Assembly: GCF_040654195.1 (NCBI RefSeq)
Contig: NZ_JBFAHM010000010.1
Location: forward strand, 124,001-188,000
Direction: 5' to 3'
Source of the DNA: Hamadaea sp013361475
Lineage (GTDB): Bacteria > Actinomycetota > Actinomycetes > Mycobacteriales > Micromonosporaceae
Length of the DNA: 64,000 bases
Part shown: positions 43,746 to 52,294 of the stretch, piece by piece
Layout: each line of letters starts with the position of its first letter
Numbering within the stretch: the first letter of the stretch is position 1
Translations under genes and position numbers: made by a program
Notes under the pieces: model-generated
Database searches by the model: none
Told to the model about the DNA's origin: nothing
Seen by the model: the letters and a program-made list of their open reading frames with translations, nothing else

Positions 43746-45320
43746 ATGAGCGCCGTCGAGATCGCCGCCCCGATCACCGCCGTCACCGTCTTCCCCGATC
43801 GCGCCCGGGTCACCCGATCCGGCGTCACCGCCCTGAGCTCCGGCGAACAACAGGTCGCGATCGGCCCACTGCCACTCGGCCTGCTGCGCGACTCGATCCG
43901 GGTCACCGGCCGAGGCCCGGCGACCGTGCTCGGCGTCGACCTGGTCACCCGGCGCGCCGCCGAACCGGACGACGAACTCGTGACCGCGCTGGAGGCCGAA
44001 CTCCGCGAGATCGACGCGCAGATCGCCGGGCTCGCCGACGCCGACCAGGTCGCCACCGCGCGGGTCGCCTTCCTCGAACGCCTCGCGATGCGTACGGCGA
44101 GCGCCCTGTCCACGGCTGAGATGGAGCGCGTGGGCGCCTTCGCCGACGGTCTGGACGCGCAGCACACGGAGGTGCTGAAGGCCCGGCGCGAGCGCGAACG
44201 CCTGCGCGAGGACCTGCTCAAGCGCCGGGCGGCCGCCGAACGCCGGCTGGCCGACCTCCGGGGCCGCCGTCAGCCCGACCGGTTGCTCGCGGTCGTCACG
44301 CTGGCCGCCGACGAGGAGGGCGAGGTCGACCTCGATCTCAGCTACGTCGTCACCGGCGCGAGCTGGACCAGCAGCTTCGACCTGCGGCTGACCGGGGAAC
44401 GGCTCGCCCTGAGCTGGTACGCCCTGGTCACGCAGCAGACCGGCGAGGACTGGCCGGAGGCCGACCTGCGCCTGTCGACGGCCCGGCCGGCGGGCGCGCT
44501 CTCGGTGCCCGAGCTGGACCCGTGGTACGTCGACGTCCACCGGCCGCTGCCGCCGGCGCCCGGTTTCGCCCTGGCGGCCGAGGTCAGCGACATGGCGGTG
44601 GGCGCCGCGATCCCGCGTTCGCCGGCCGCCGCCCCTCCGGCGCAGACCATGGCGAAGCGGGCAGCCCCGATGCGGGACTCGTTCGCCGCCGTCGAGCAGG
44701 GCCCGGTCGCGGCCACCTACCGTCCGCAACGGCCGATCGCCGTACCGGCCGACGGGACCGGCCACCGCACCGTCATCGGCACTTTCGAGATGCAGGCGCG
44801 CCTGGACTACGTGACCGCCCCGGTCAAGGCCGAGGAGGCGGTGCTGCGCGCGACCGTCGTCAACTCGACGACGCATACGCTGCCGCCCGGTCGCGCCTCC
44901 CTCTTCCACGACGGCGACTTCGTCGGAGCGACGTCGCTGGAGCCGTGGGCGCCCGAGGAGGAGCGCGAACTCGCCCTGGGCGTCGACGACCGCGTACGCG
45001 TGGAGCGGGAACTGACCAAGCGCAGCGCCTCCAAGGCGACGCTGGGCAGCACCCGCCGGACCGAGACGGAGTACGAGATCCGGGTCGCCAACCACGGCGA
45101 TCACGCGATCACGGTCACCGTCCTGGATCAGCTGCCCGTCACCCGGGACGGCGCGATCACGGTGAAGGAGACGATCGCCGAGCCCGCCCCGGCCGAGCGC
45201 TCCGACCTCGGCGTCCTCACCTGGAAGCTGGCCCTGGCGCCGCAGGGTGCGGCGAAGATCCGATTCGGCGTACGCGTCGAGGCGGCGAAGGGTGTGGAGA
45301 TCGCGGGCTGGCGAGACTAG
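43746..45320 (+). CDS. MuiA family protein (DUF4140/DUF4139)
   Basis: A 524-residue protein of the mucoidy-inhibitor A family, role unknown. N-terminal DUF4140 (PITAVTVFPDRARVTRSG), a charged coiled coil at about 80-175 (LEAELREIDAQIAGL, LKARRERERLREDLLKRRA), then the DUF4139 beta region (LDLSYVVTGASWTSSFDLRL, LSWYALVTQQTGEDW). TACAGT ends 7 nt before ATG 43746, suggesting a leaderless message. Confidence 0.9.
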   Translation: MSAVEIAAPITAVTVFPDRARVTRSGVTALSSGEQQVAIGPLPLGLLRDSIRVTGRGPATVLGVDLVTRRAAEPDDELVTALEAELREIDAQIAGLADADQVATARVAFLERLAMRTASALSTAEMERVGAFADGLDAQHTEVLKARRERERLREDLLKRRAAAERRLADLRGRRQPDRLLAVVTLAADEEGEVDLDLSYVVTGASWTSSFDLRLTGERLALSWYALVTQQTGEDWPEADLRLSTARPAGALSVPELDPWYVDVHRPLPPAPGFALAAEVSDMAVGAAIPRSPAAAPPAQTMAKRAAPMRDSFAAVEQGPVAATYRPQRPIAVPADGTGHRTVIGTFEMQARLDYVTAPVKAEEAVLRATVVNSTTHTLPPGRASLFHDGDFVGATSLEPWAPEEERELALGVDDRVRVERELTKRSASKATLGSTRRTETEYEIRVANHGDHAITVTVLDQLPVTRDGAITVKETIAEPAPAERSDLGVLTWKLALAPQGAAKIRFGVRVEAAKGVEIAGWRD

Positions 45321-45327
45321 CCGGGAC

Positions 45328-45576
45328 TCAGCTCGCCTGGGCGATCTTCATGAGGACGAAGAAGACCGCGACGATCACCAGGATCATGAAGAACGCCTGG
45401 CGAGTATGCGACATGTAACCACTGAAGGCGGCCTTCTTGGCCGCCTTCGCTTTGGGTACGCCGGCCTTGGCGCCTCTCCAGCCGCTCCGAGCCCCCTTCA
45501 TTCGCACCCATCGGGCACCCATGAGCATGCCCAGACCCAACCCAATGGCGACGAAGACGACCGCGCCCTCCTTCAT
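45328..45576 (-). CDS. small membrane protein, unknown
   Basis: 82 residues from ATG 45576. One hydrophobic segment at the N-terminus (VVFVAIGLGLGMLMGA), a strongly basic middle (KAGVPKAKAAKKAAF) and a second at the C-terminus (AFFMILVIVAVFFVLM). Family not recognised. TACCTT ends 7 nt before the ATG. Its 3' end is 8 bp from that of the convergent muiA-like gene. Confidence 0.72.
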   Translation of the reverse strand: MKEGAVVFVAIGLGLGMLMGARWVRMKGARSGWRGAKAGVPKAKAAKKAAFSGYMSHTRQAFFMILVIVAVFFVLMKIAQAS

Positions 45577-45680
45577 GGACACGAAGGTAACGGCACGCTC
45601 ACCCGGCGTAAATCGGACGATTGCGCTATTGCGTTCAGCCGGGGCACCGCAGCCGACGGAAGATCGCTAAAGTGCCGCCC

Positions 45681-45986
45681 GTGGACGACCACCGGCTCAC
45701 CGACGAACGACTGTGCTGGCTCGCGGTACGCGACCAGATCGAGGCGAAGACGCGACCGTCGCTGCTCATGCGCATCCTCAGCGCGGGCAGCAGCCGGTAC
45801 GGCCACGACGAGGCGCGCAGCCATCAACGGGACCACATGGGCGCGTACGCCGAGGCGGTGTTCGACGCGGCGCAGGAGCTGAGCGCCGACGACCGGCGGA
45901 TCCTGCGCCGCAACGGCGTCGTGCCGGACTGGTTCCTGGCCCGAGTGCGGGAACTCTACCGGGACGACCAGCTGCGGGACCGGTAG
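45681..45986 (+). CDS. hypothetical protein
   Basis: 101 residues from GTG 45681, cytosolic and charged (LCWLAVRDQIEAKTRPSLLM, YGHDEARSHQRDHMGAYAEA, LSADDRRILRRNGVVPDWF). I do not recognise a family. TAAAGT ends 7 nt before the GTG with no Shine-Dalgarno. It ends 2 bp from the convergent DUF4235 gene. Confidence 0.7.
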   Translation: MDDHRLTDERLCWLAVRDQIEAKTRPSLLMRILSAGSSRYGHDEARSHQRDHMGAYAEAVFDAAQELSADDRRILRRNGVVPDWFLARVRELYRDDQLRDR

Positions 45987-45987
45987 G

Positions 45988-46254
45988 TCAGCCGGGCCAT
46001 TTCCCGGTGAGGCGGCGGAAGCTCTGCGCGCCGCCACGGTCGACGGCCGCCTTGACGACGGCGAAGATCGCACCCTGGAGCGCCGCCGCGAGCAGGATCT
46101 CCGGCCAGTGGCTGCGTTCGTCGGTCGGCTTGGGCGCGTCCGGTTCGCCGGAGGCCAGCTTCCAGACCTGCTTGAACGCAATACCGGCGAGGACGCCCGC
46201 CAGTGCGCCGCCGATGAGGCCCACCGGCTTGTACATGATCTTGTTCGCGTTCAT
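45988..46254 (-). CDS. DUF4235 membrane protein
   Basis: 88 residues with two hydrophobic segments (GLIGGALAGVLAGIAFKQVW and ILLAAALQGAIFAVVKAAVD). The pattern KPVGLIGGALAGVLA and RSHWPEILLAAALQGAIF is DUF4235. Function unknown. AAGGAGGGAGG precedes the ATG. Confidence 0.88.
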   Translation of the reverse strand: MNANKIMYKPVGLIGGALAGVLAGIAFKQVWKLASGEPDAPKPTDERSHWPEILLAAALQGAIFAVVKAAVDRGGAQSFRRLTGKWPG

Positions 46255-46273
46255 ACCTCCCTCCTTCCCGGTT

Positions 46274-46321
46274 GATCTAGGCGAGAAACGGTCGCCGGGG
46301 CAGCCATTTCTCGCCTAGATC
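46274..46321. terminator. hairpin terminator overlapping the end of the GNAT gene
   Basis: Perfect 15-bp arms GATCTAGGCGAGAAA (46274-46288) and TTTCTCGCCTAGATC (46307-46321). The right arm contains the stop codon of the gene at 46315. On the minus strand the stem ends with TTTCTCGCC and then a loop. Confidence 0.65.
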
Positions 46322-46806
46322 GACTGGTCGCCGGGTGAAGACGCGGCGAGCGCGGTCAAGGCCGGGCCGGTCACCCGATAGGGCACCCATTCGGTGAGGG
46401 CGGACGCGCCCAGCGACTCGTAGAAGGTGCGGGCCGGGTTCCAGTCGAGCACCCACCATTCGAGGCGGGCGTACCCGCGCTCGACGCAGAGGCGTGCGAG
46501 CTCGCGGAGCAGCGCCTTGCCGTGGCCGTCACCGCGGGCGGTTGGGCGTACGTAGAGGTCTTCGAGGTAGATGCCGTGCACGCCGCGCCACGTCGAGAAG
46601 TTCAGGAACCAGATCGCGTAGCCGACGACGTCGCCGTCGGAAGAAACCGCCACGTGAGCAAAGACAGAAGGGTTGGGCGCGAACAACGCGGAGGAAAGGT
46701 CGGAGACGGTGGCGACTGCCTCCTGCGGGGCTTTCTCGAACAGGGCCAGCTCGGCGATCATCGCGTGGATCGCCGGCACGTCGGCCGGGGTCGCCGGGCG
46801 GATCAC
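46315..46806 (-). CDS. GNAT N-acetyltransferase, diamine/thialysine (SSAT) type
   Basis: 163 residues. The segments YLEDLYVRPTARGDGHGKAL and RLEWWVLDWNPARTFYESLG match the spermidine/thialysine acetyltransferase (SSAT1/2) subgroup. It would acetylate a diamine or related amine. The ATG overlaps the stop of the phzF-like gene (ATGA, 46803-46806). Confidence 0.87.
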   Translation of the reverse strand: MIRPATPADVPAIHAMIAELALFEKAPQEAVATVSDLSSALFAPNPSVFAHVAVSSDGDVVGYAIWFLNFSTWRGVHGIYLEDLYVRPTARGDGHGKALLRELARLCVERGYARLEWWVLDWNPARTFYESLGASALTEWVPYRVTGPALTALAASSPGDQSI

Positions 46807-47612
46807 GGGTTCACCGCCTTCTCCGTCAGGACTCCGTCCAGCACCGTCACGGCGTACCCCTGAAGAATCACGCGCGAGCCTTTCAGCTCGACGCGGACCT
46901 GGCCGGACCGCGGCGAGGCCTGGAGGCCGACCAGCGACGTCGCACCGAGGCGCGCGCCCCAGAACGGGCCGAGCGCGGTGTGCGCGCTGCCGGTCACCGG
47001 ATCTTCCGGTACGCCCACGCCGGGGCAGAAGACGCGCGAGACGAAGTCCTGACCGGAGCCGGGTTCGGCCGGAGCCGTGACGATGACGCAGCGAGTGCCC
47101 AGCTCGGCGAGGCCGGCGAGATTCGGCCGCAGGTCGCGGACGGAAAGCGCAGACGGCAGCTCGACCAGCAGGTCACCGAGGTCGCCGGTGTCGTAGACGC
47201 CGAGCGGCGAGACGCCGAGTGAGTCCACAAGCGACGGTGGAGGCTCGGTGGCGACGGGCGGGCTGGCCGGGAAGTCCATCGTGATCAGGCCGCCCACGCC
47301 TACCGAAGTGCCGAGTGAGCCACTCAGCGTGTCGAACCGTGCCTCGTCGGCCAGACCGTCCTCGTGCAGCGCGTGCGCGGTCGCCAGCGTGGCGTGCCCA
47401 CACATCGCGACCTCGGTGGCCGGGGTGAACCAGCGCAGCCCCCACTGGTCGCCGACCGGCCGGGTGAACGCGGTTTCGGCGCAGTTCAGCTCGGCCGCGA
47501 CCCGCTGCATCCAGCCCTCGTCCGGCCAGTCACCCGCGGGCAGCACGCACACGCCCGCCTGGTTCCCCCGGAACGCCTCCTCGGTGAAGGCGTCGATGAT
47601 CCTGATCCGCAT
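46803..47612 (-). CDS. PhzF family isomerase/epimerase-like protein
   Basis: 269 residues with the PhzF start IRIIDAFTEEAFRGNQAGVC, the catalytic glutamate E46 in NCAETAF, ATEVAMCGHATLATAHAL, and the C-terminal half-domain motif EDPVTGSAHTALGPFW. Physiological substrate unknown. TAACTT ends 6 nt before the ATG. Its TAA is also the stop codon of the sortase gene. Confidence 0.9.
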   Translation of the reverse strand: MRIRIIDAFTEEAFRGNQAGVCVLPAGDWPDEGWMQRVAAELNCAETAFTRPVGDQWGLRWFTPATEVAMCGHATLATAHALHEDGLADEARFDTLSGSLGTSVGVGGLITMDFPASPPVATEPPPSLVDSLGVSPLGVYDTGDLGDLLVELPSALSVRDLRPNLAGLAELGTRCVIVTAPAEPGSGQDFVSRVFCPGVGVPEDPVTGSAHTALGPFWGARLGATSLVGLQASPRSGQVRVELKGSRVILQGYAVTVLDGVLTEKAVNP

Positions 47613-47621
47613 GCTGCGAAG

Positions 47622-48263
47622 TTAGCGGACGGCGGTCAGGACGGCGAAGACCACCACGTTGTCCCGGTACCGACCGTCGGCGAACGGCCCGCCGCAGGTC
47701 ACCAGCCGCAGCTCCGCGCGTCGGGCCAGGCCGTAGATCTCCCCCACCGGGAAGGCGTCCTTCTGGTACGCGCGGACGGCCTCCACGGTGAAGACGGCGG
47801 TACGCCGATCGGCCCGGTCGACGCTGACCTCGGCGCCGACCGGCACTCTGCCCAGGTCGTAGAAGACGGCTGGACCGGCCGGGGCGGCGTCGACGTGGCC
47901 GAGCAGCACGGCCGCACCGACCTCGCCCGGCGCCGGGCCATGGTTGTACCAGCCGACGACCATCGGCGCGGACAGCGGCGGCACTTGAATCTCCCCGGCG
48001 TCGTCGATGCCGACCGGGGTCACCTCGGCCGTCACCGCGATGGCGGGGATCGTGAGCTTGACCGGCTCGGAACGGTCGAGTCCGCCGCCGGCCCCCTGGA
48101 CGCCGCCGATGAGCCCGTGCGTGACGGACACCGGTGGTTCGGGGCCCAAGGTCGCCCAGCCGAGCAGCACGATTCCGGCAATGCCGGCCGTGATCAGGAC
48201 CGGCTCGGGAATCCTCAGTTTTCCGAAGAACTTCCGGAGGGACTCAGGAACCTTGACGCGCAT
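47622..48263 (-). CDS. class F sortase
   Basis: A 213-residue membrane-anchored transpeptidase. One membrane helix at about 20-38. The catalytic residues are H123 (LLGHVD), C190 (RLVTCGG) and an Arg at 198/200 (DGRYRDN). It overlaps the preceding gene, which has a signal peptide and a C-terminal membrane anchor, by 20 bp. That protein may be its substrate, although it lacks a clear LPxTG. Confidence 0.88.
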   Translation of the reverse strand: MRVKVPESLRKFFGKLRIPEPVLITAGIAGIVLLGWATLGPEPPVSVTHGLIGGVQGAGGGLDRSEPVKLTIPAIAVTAEVTPVGIDDAGEIQVPPLSAPMVVGWYNHGPAPGEVGAAVLLGHVDAAPAGPAVFYDLGRVPVGAEVSVDRADRRTAVFTVEAVRAYQKDAFPVGEIYGLARRAELRLVTCGGPFADGRYRDNVVVFAVLTAVR

Positions 48264-48756
48264 CTCCTCGCCGCCTTGTCAGCACCAGACCGGCCGCGGC
48301 GCTCACGGCCAGGACGACACCGGCGAGGGCGACGGCCCGATGCGTACCGCCGGAAGCCGTGGAACCGTCGCCTGTGGTCGGAGCGCCGTTGGGCGCCACC
48401 ACAAGGGTTCCGGTGCCGGCCTCCCCGGTACTGCACCACACCTTGAGCTGGTAGGTGCCGGGCAAGGTGGAGTCGGGGACGGTGACCTCGGCGGCGTACG
48501 CGCCGGGGCCGGACGAGTCGGGTGCGCGCTTCATGCCGACCTGCGACGAACCGCTGACTGCCTGCGCACTCAACGTCGCGCTGGTCGCGTCGCTGCCACA
48601 ACCGGCGGTGACGGTGGTGGTGCCGCCGGGACGAACGGTCTCCGGCGAAGCGGTGACGGTCGCGGTGGCTGTGCTGCCGGCCGCGGCGAACGCGGGTGTT
48701 CCCATGAGCAGCCCCGTGGCCAGTGAGCTGGCGGCCACTGCGAGCAAGCGGCGCAT
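48244..48756 (-). CDS. secreted protein with C-terminal membrane anchor, sortase-linked
   Basis: 170 residues. Signal peptide to about 25 (LLMGTPAFAAAG). One Ig-like extracellular region (VTASPETVRPGGTTTVTAGC) with two cysteines, a Gly/Ser/Thr linker PTTGDGSTASGG, a helix ALAGVVLAVSAAAGLVL and a basic tail TRRRGDARQGS. The architecture is that of a cell-wall sorted protein, but the sorting motif is not canonical. TAACCT ends 6 nt before the ATG. Confidence 0.75.
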   Translation of the reverse strand: MRRLLAVAASSLATGLLMGTPAFAAAGSTATATVTASPETVRPGGTTTVTAGCGSDATSATLSAQAVSGSSQVGMKRAPDSSGPGAYAAEVTVPDSTLPGTYQLKVWCSTGEAGTGTLVVAPNGAPTTGDGSTASGGTHRAVALAGVVLAVSAAAGLVLTRRRGDARQGS

Positions 48757-48762
48757 GACCTC

Positions 48763-48776
48763 AGGTTAGCTAGGAT
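48763..48776. promoter_or_regulatory. back-to-back -10 elements of a divergent promoter pair
   Basis: AGGTTA-GC-TAGGAT. On the minus strand TAACCT ends 6 nt before the ATG at 48756. On the plus strand TAGGAT ends 6 nt before the GTG at 48783. The whole intergenic space is 26 bp. Confidence 0.6.
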
Positions 48777-48782
48777 CGGAGG

Positions 48783-49445
48783 GTGGCGTATGTGATCTCG
48801 GTGAATCTGGGCGTAGCGCGCGAGACCGACGCGTCCGAGGTCGGCGTCACCGGCATCGACAAGCGGCCGGTAGCCGAGCCGGTCTACGTGCGGGACCCCG
48901 GCGCCCGGGACACCGGGCTCGGCAGCGGGCTCACCGGCGACGCCGTCTGCGACCGGCGCCACCACGGCGGCGACATCCAGGCGGTCTACGCGTACGCCCG
49001 GGAGGACCTCGACTGGTGGTCCGGTGAACTGGGCCGGGAGCTGCCGGGCGGCTGCTTCGGGGAGAACCTGACGACCTCCGGGCTGGACGTCACCGGGGCG
49101 CTCATGGGCGAGCGCTGGCGCATCGGCGACGACCTGCTGCTGGAGGTCACCGATCCGCGCATCCCGTGCGGCACGTTCGCGGCCTGGATGGCCGAACGGG
49201 GCTGGGTCAAGACGTTCACGCAGACCGCCCGGCCGGGGGCGTACCTGCGGGTGCTGTCGCCGGGGACGGTCCGGGCCGGTGATTCGATCACCGTCGTCCA
49301 CCGGCCGGACGGCGGCGTCACCATGGGCGAGGCGTTCCGCGCGGTGACCCTGGAACCGGCGTTGCTGCCCCGGCTCCTGACCGCCGACGGGGTCACCGAA
49401 GGGTTCCGGGACAAGGCCCGCCGACGGCTGATCGGGCGTTCGTAG
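48783..49445 (+). CDS. MOSC domain protein (YiiM-like)
   Basis: 220 residues. A MOSC domain with HHGGDIQAVYAYAREDLDWW, PGGCFGENLTTSG and the conserved cysteine C129 in DPRIPCGTFAAWM. YiiM-type proteins reduce N-hydroxylated compounds with a molybdenum cofactor; that role is an inference by family. GTG start; TAGGAT is 6 nt upstream. Confidence 0.88.
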   Translation: MAYVISVNLGVARETDASEVGVTGIDKRPVAEPVYVRDPGARDTGLGSGLTGDAVCDRRHHGGDIQAVYAYAREDLDWWSGELGRELPGGCFGENLTTSGLDVTGALMGERWRIGDDLLLEVTDPRIPCGTFAAWMAERGWVKTFTQTARPGAYLRVLSPGTVRAGDSITVVHRPDGGVTMGEAFRAVTLEPALLPRLLTADGVTEGFRDKARRRLIGRS

Positions 49446-49455
49446 AGTGGTAGGC

Positions 49456-50103
49456 ATGATCAAGGCGGTCGTCTTCGACGTCGGTGAAACCCTCATCGAC
49501 GAAACCCGGATCTGGACACGCTGGGCGCAGCGGCTGGGCGTACCGGTGTTCACGTTCCTCGGCGCCCTCGGCGGCGCGGCCGCCCTCGACCGCCCACACC
49601 GGGACATCTTCGAGATGTTCCAGCCGGGGTTCGATGTGGACGACGCCGTCTCAAGATGGGCCGTCGAGGACCCGGACGGACTCCGCGAGAACTTCGACGC
49701 CGAAGACCTCTACCCCGACGTGCGGGCCGCGCTGGGCGAGTTGCGCGTACGCGGGCTGCGGGTGGTCATCGCGGGCAACCAGCCACCGCAGGCACGCGAC
49801 GCGCTGGAGCGCATGGCGCTGCCCGCCGACGCCATCTTCACCTCGGCCGAATGGGGCGTGGAGAAACCGGAACCGGCCTTCTTCACCAAGGTCGCGGAGG
49901 TGGCGCGGGCCGCGCCCGGGGCGATCGCCTACGTCGGCGACCGGCTCGACAACGACGTGCTCCCCGCCGCCCACGCCGGGATGATGCCGGTCCTCATCCG
50001 CCGCGGCCCCTGGGGATTCCTGCACGCCACCCGGCCGCAGGCCGGCCACGCGACCGTCATCGACTCGCTCACCGAACTGCCGGACCTGCTCGCCCCCCGC
50101 TGA
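49456..50103 (+). CDS. HAD superfamily hydrolase
   Basis: 215 residues. Motif I FDVGETLID has G in place of the second Asp of DxD. Motif II is VVIAGNQ, motif III lysine lies in GVEKPEPAFF and motif IV is YVGDRLDNDV. The change in motif I may alter or abolish phosphatase activity. TAGAGT (49443-49448), whose TAG is the stop of the MOSC gene, ends 7 nt before the ATG. Confidence 0.85.
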   Translation: MIKAVVFDVGETLIDETRIWTRWAQRLGVPVFTFLGALGGAAALDRPHRDIFEMFQPGFDVDDAVSRWAVEDPDGLRENFDAEDLYPDVRAALGELRVRGLRVVIAGNQPPQARDALERMALPADAIFTSAEWGVEKPEPAFFTKVAEVARAAPGAIAYVGDRLDNDVLPAAHAGMMPVLIRRGPWGFLHATRPQAGHATVIDSLTELPDLLAPR

Positions 50104-50110
50104 CGCTTCC

Positions 50111-50190
50111 GCTCCGCTCTCCCAGCCCGCTCCCCCGCTCCGCTCTCCCGGCCCGCTCTCCCGGCCCGCTCTCCCGGCCCGCTCTCCCGG
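50111..50190. repeat. 13-bp tandem repeat (CTCTCCCGGCCCG)
   Basis: About four near-perfect units at 50143-50190 preceded by degenerate units. It lies between the HAD gene and the family B hairpin. Confidence 0.75.
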
Positions 50191-50253
50191 CGCTGGATCA
50201 GGGATCTCGGTCGAATCATGGTCCAAGATTCGACCTGGATCCCTGATCCAGCG
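50191..50253. terminator. family B hairpin, copy 2
   Basis: Outer arms CGCTGGATCAGGGATC and GATCCCTGATCCAGCG (16 bp), inner arms GGTCGAATC/GATTCGACC. It lies between the convergent HAD and IclR genes, so it can serve both as a terminator. Confidence 0.75.
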
Positions 50254-50287
50254 CCCAAACGGGCGCGCGACGGGGACGAGGCGACCG

Positions 50288-51022
50288 TCAGGGGGCGCCG
50301 AGGGCTTGGGACGCTTCGCGTGCCGCCGCCACGACGGCCGGCCCGAGCGCGTACGCCTCTTCGCCGGCAACCTCGTGTCGCAGCGTGGACACGCTCAGCC
50401 CGCCGATGATCTGGCCGGCGTGGTCGTGGACGGCCGCCCCGACGCACACGATCCCGGCTTCGTTCTCCTCGTCGTCGACCGCGTAGCCCTGTACGCGTAC
50501 CTGGGCGAGGTCGGCCAGCAGCGCCGACGCCGTGGTGCGGGTGTTGGGCGTACGCCCCGGCAGCCCGGATCGTTCGCAGAACGCCGTGATCTCGTCGTCG
50601 GGTTGGGTCGCCAGGAGCGCCTTGCCGATGGCCGTCGAGTGCAGCTCGATCGTCATCCCGACCCGGGAGGTCATCTGATAGGGCCGGTGTCCCATCAGCT
50701 TCGCGATGTAGACCGCCTCATCCCCCGTACGCAAGGCGAAGTGCACCGTGTGCCCGGTCGCGTCCCGGAGGCGCGCCAATGCGGGAGCGGCCTGCCGGGC
50801 CGGGTCGAACCGGTGGGTGACTTTCCCGGCGAGCGTGAAGATCCGAGGTCCGGGGAGGTAACCGCCGTTGCCGTCGCTGCGGGCGAAGCCGCGTTCGATG
50901 AGCGCCTGCAGGATGCGGTGCACCGTCGACTTCGGCAGCCCGGTGGCGGTCGCGATGTCGGTCACGCGCTCGTGCTCGGCGAGGCTTTCCAGCACGTCGA
51001 AGGCCTTGTCGAGGGCGGTCAT
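50288..51022 (-). CDS. IclR family transcriptional regulator
   Basis: 244 residues from ATG 51022. Winged helix at about 5-60 (TDIATATGLPKSTVHRILQA), effector domain with HSTAIGKALLA and GYAVDDEENEAGIVCVGAAV. It follows the SDR gene in the same direction by 18 bp and probably regulates it or a linked route. Confidence 0.9.
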   Translation of the reverse strand: MTALDKAFDVLESLAEHERVTDIATATGLPKSTVHRILQALIERGFARSDGNGGYLPGPRIFTLAGKVTHRFDPARQAAPALARLRDATGHTVHFALRTGDEAVYIAKLMGHRPYQMTSRVGMTIELHSTAIGKALLATQPDDEITAFCERSGLPGRTPNTRTTASALLADLAQVRVQGYAVDDEENEAGIVCVGAAVHDHAGQIIGGLSVSTLRHEVAGEEAYALGPAVVAAAREASQALGAP

Positions 51023-51040
51023 GGGCGCCAAGCGTAGCGG

Positions 51041-51772
51041 TCAGGCGCCGCCGGCCACACGCACCGTCGCCCCGGTCGTGAACGAAGCCTCGTCGCTGAG
51101 CAGCCACGCGATCGCGTACGCGATCTCCTCGGGCCGGCCGGCGCGGCCCAGCGGCAGGTTCGGGCCGATCCGGTCGGCCCGGCCGGGTTCGCCGCTGCCC
51201 GCGTGGAACTCCGTATGCGTCACGCCGGGCGAGACGGTGTTGACCCGGATGCCACGCGGACCCAGCTCTTTGGACAGTCCGACGGTCATCGCGTCCACGG
51301 CCGCTTTGCTGGCGGCGTAATGGATGTACTCGTTCGGGCTGCCGGTGGTGGCCGCGCCCGACGAGACGTTGACGATCGAGCCGCCCGCGCTCATCCGGCG
51401 GACCGCCTCCTGCGCGACCAGGAAGTAGCCGACCACGTTCACGTCGACGACGCGGCGGAGATCCGCCTCCGTCAGGTCGACGAACGGCCCGATGGGACTG
51501 CCGACCCCGGCGTTGTTGACGAGCCCGGTCACCGCGCCCAGCTCCGCCTCCGCCCGATCGAACAGGTGCGCCACCTCATCGCGTACCACTGTGTCCAGTT
51601 GGACCGAGATCGCGCGGACGCCGGTCGCCACCGCGGCCTGGACCACCTGGTCGGCCGCGGCCTGATCGCGGCGATAGCCCACGGCGAGATCGTGCCCCCG
51701 CTCCGCGAGCACGCGGCAGGTCGCCGCGCCGATGCCCCGACTGCCCCCGGTCACCACCGTCACCTTGGTCAT
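51041..51772 (-). CDS. short-chain dehydrogenase/reductase
   Basis: 243 residues. Cofactor motif TGGSRGIG (residues 8-15), NNAG (about 86-89), catalytic Ser in VNVSSGA and YAASK. The Arg pair in YRRDQ after the second strand suggests NADPH. FabG-like; substrate unknown. The ATG overlaps the stop of the preceding membrane-protein gene (51769-51772). Confidence 0.92.
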   Translation of the reverse strand: MTKVTVVTGGSRGIGAATCRVLAERGHDLAVGYRRDQAAADQVVQAAVATGVRAISVQLDTVVRDEVAHLFDRAEAELGAVTGLVNNAGVGSPIGPFVDLTEADLRRVVDVNVVGYFLVAQEAVRRMSAGGSIVNVSSGAATTGSPNEYIHYAASKAAVDAMTVGLSKELGPRGIRVNTVSPGVTHTEFHAGSGEPGRADRIGPNLPLGRAGRPEEIAYAIAWLLSDEASFTTGATVRVAGGA

Positions 51773-52203
51773 GCGGGCGACTTTAAGACCTCAGGGGTAC
51801 GCCGGAAGCCCCGGATGAGCAAGCTCACGCCGAGCAGGAACAGCAGCAGCCCGGCGACGCCGAGCAGGGTGGTCGGCGTCCCCTCCCAGAGGTACGCCTG
51901 ACGCCCCCAGCCCCAGGCGGTCGCGCGGGCCTTCGGCCGCAGGAACGTCTGCTCGCTCGGGCCGCGCAGGGTGACCTGGCGCAGCTCGCCACCCTCCGGC
52001 CGGGCGTACGCATCGCAGCCGCCGTACAGTCCGGCGAGCGGCGGCGCGCCGAGCTCGCTGAGACACTCGTAGGAGTCGGAGCCGTCGTGCGAGACGGTCA
52101 GCCGTTGCCCGGCCAGGTGCGCGACCGCCGGGACGGTGGCGTTGACCAGGGGCACGAGCGAATAGCAGACGAGCAGGACTCCGAGCCACCGCAGCGCACG
52201 CAT
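51769..52203 (-). CDS. hypothetical membrane protein
   Basis: 144 residues with a hydrophobic segment at each end (WLGVLLVCYSLVPLV and LLGVAGLLLFLLGVSLLI), two cysteines in the extracytoplasmic part (YECLSELG, GGCDAYARP) and a short basic tail. Family not recognised. TAGTCT ends 7 nt before the ATG. It heads a membrane protein-SDR-IclR transcription unit. Confidence 0.72.
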   Translation of the reverse strand: MRALRWLGVLLVCYSLVPLVNATVPAVAHLAGQRLTVSHDGSDSYECLSELGAPPLAGLYGGCDAYARPEGGELRQVTLRGPSEQTFLRPKARATAWGWGRQAYLWEGTPTTLLGVAGLLLFLLGVSLLIRGFRRTPEVLKSPA

Positions 52204-52270
52204 GGAGGGCAGACTATGCCCGGCCGGCTCCCACGCCTATCGCCCGTCCGGGGCGCGCTCCGGTCGTCTC

Positions 52271-52294
52271 CAGCGTTATCCCGGGATAACGCTG
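52271..52294. repeat. 24-bp perfect GTTATCC palindrome
   Basis: CAGCGTTATCCC followed by its exact complement. A weaker relative, GCGTCATCCCGGATACCGC, is at about 52317. The remaining bases of 52204-52430 hold no recognisable gene. Confidence 0.75.
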
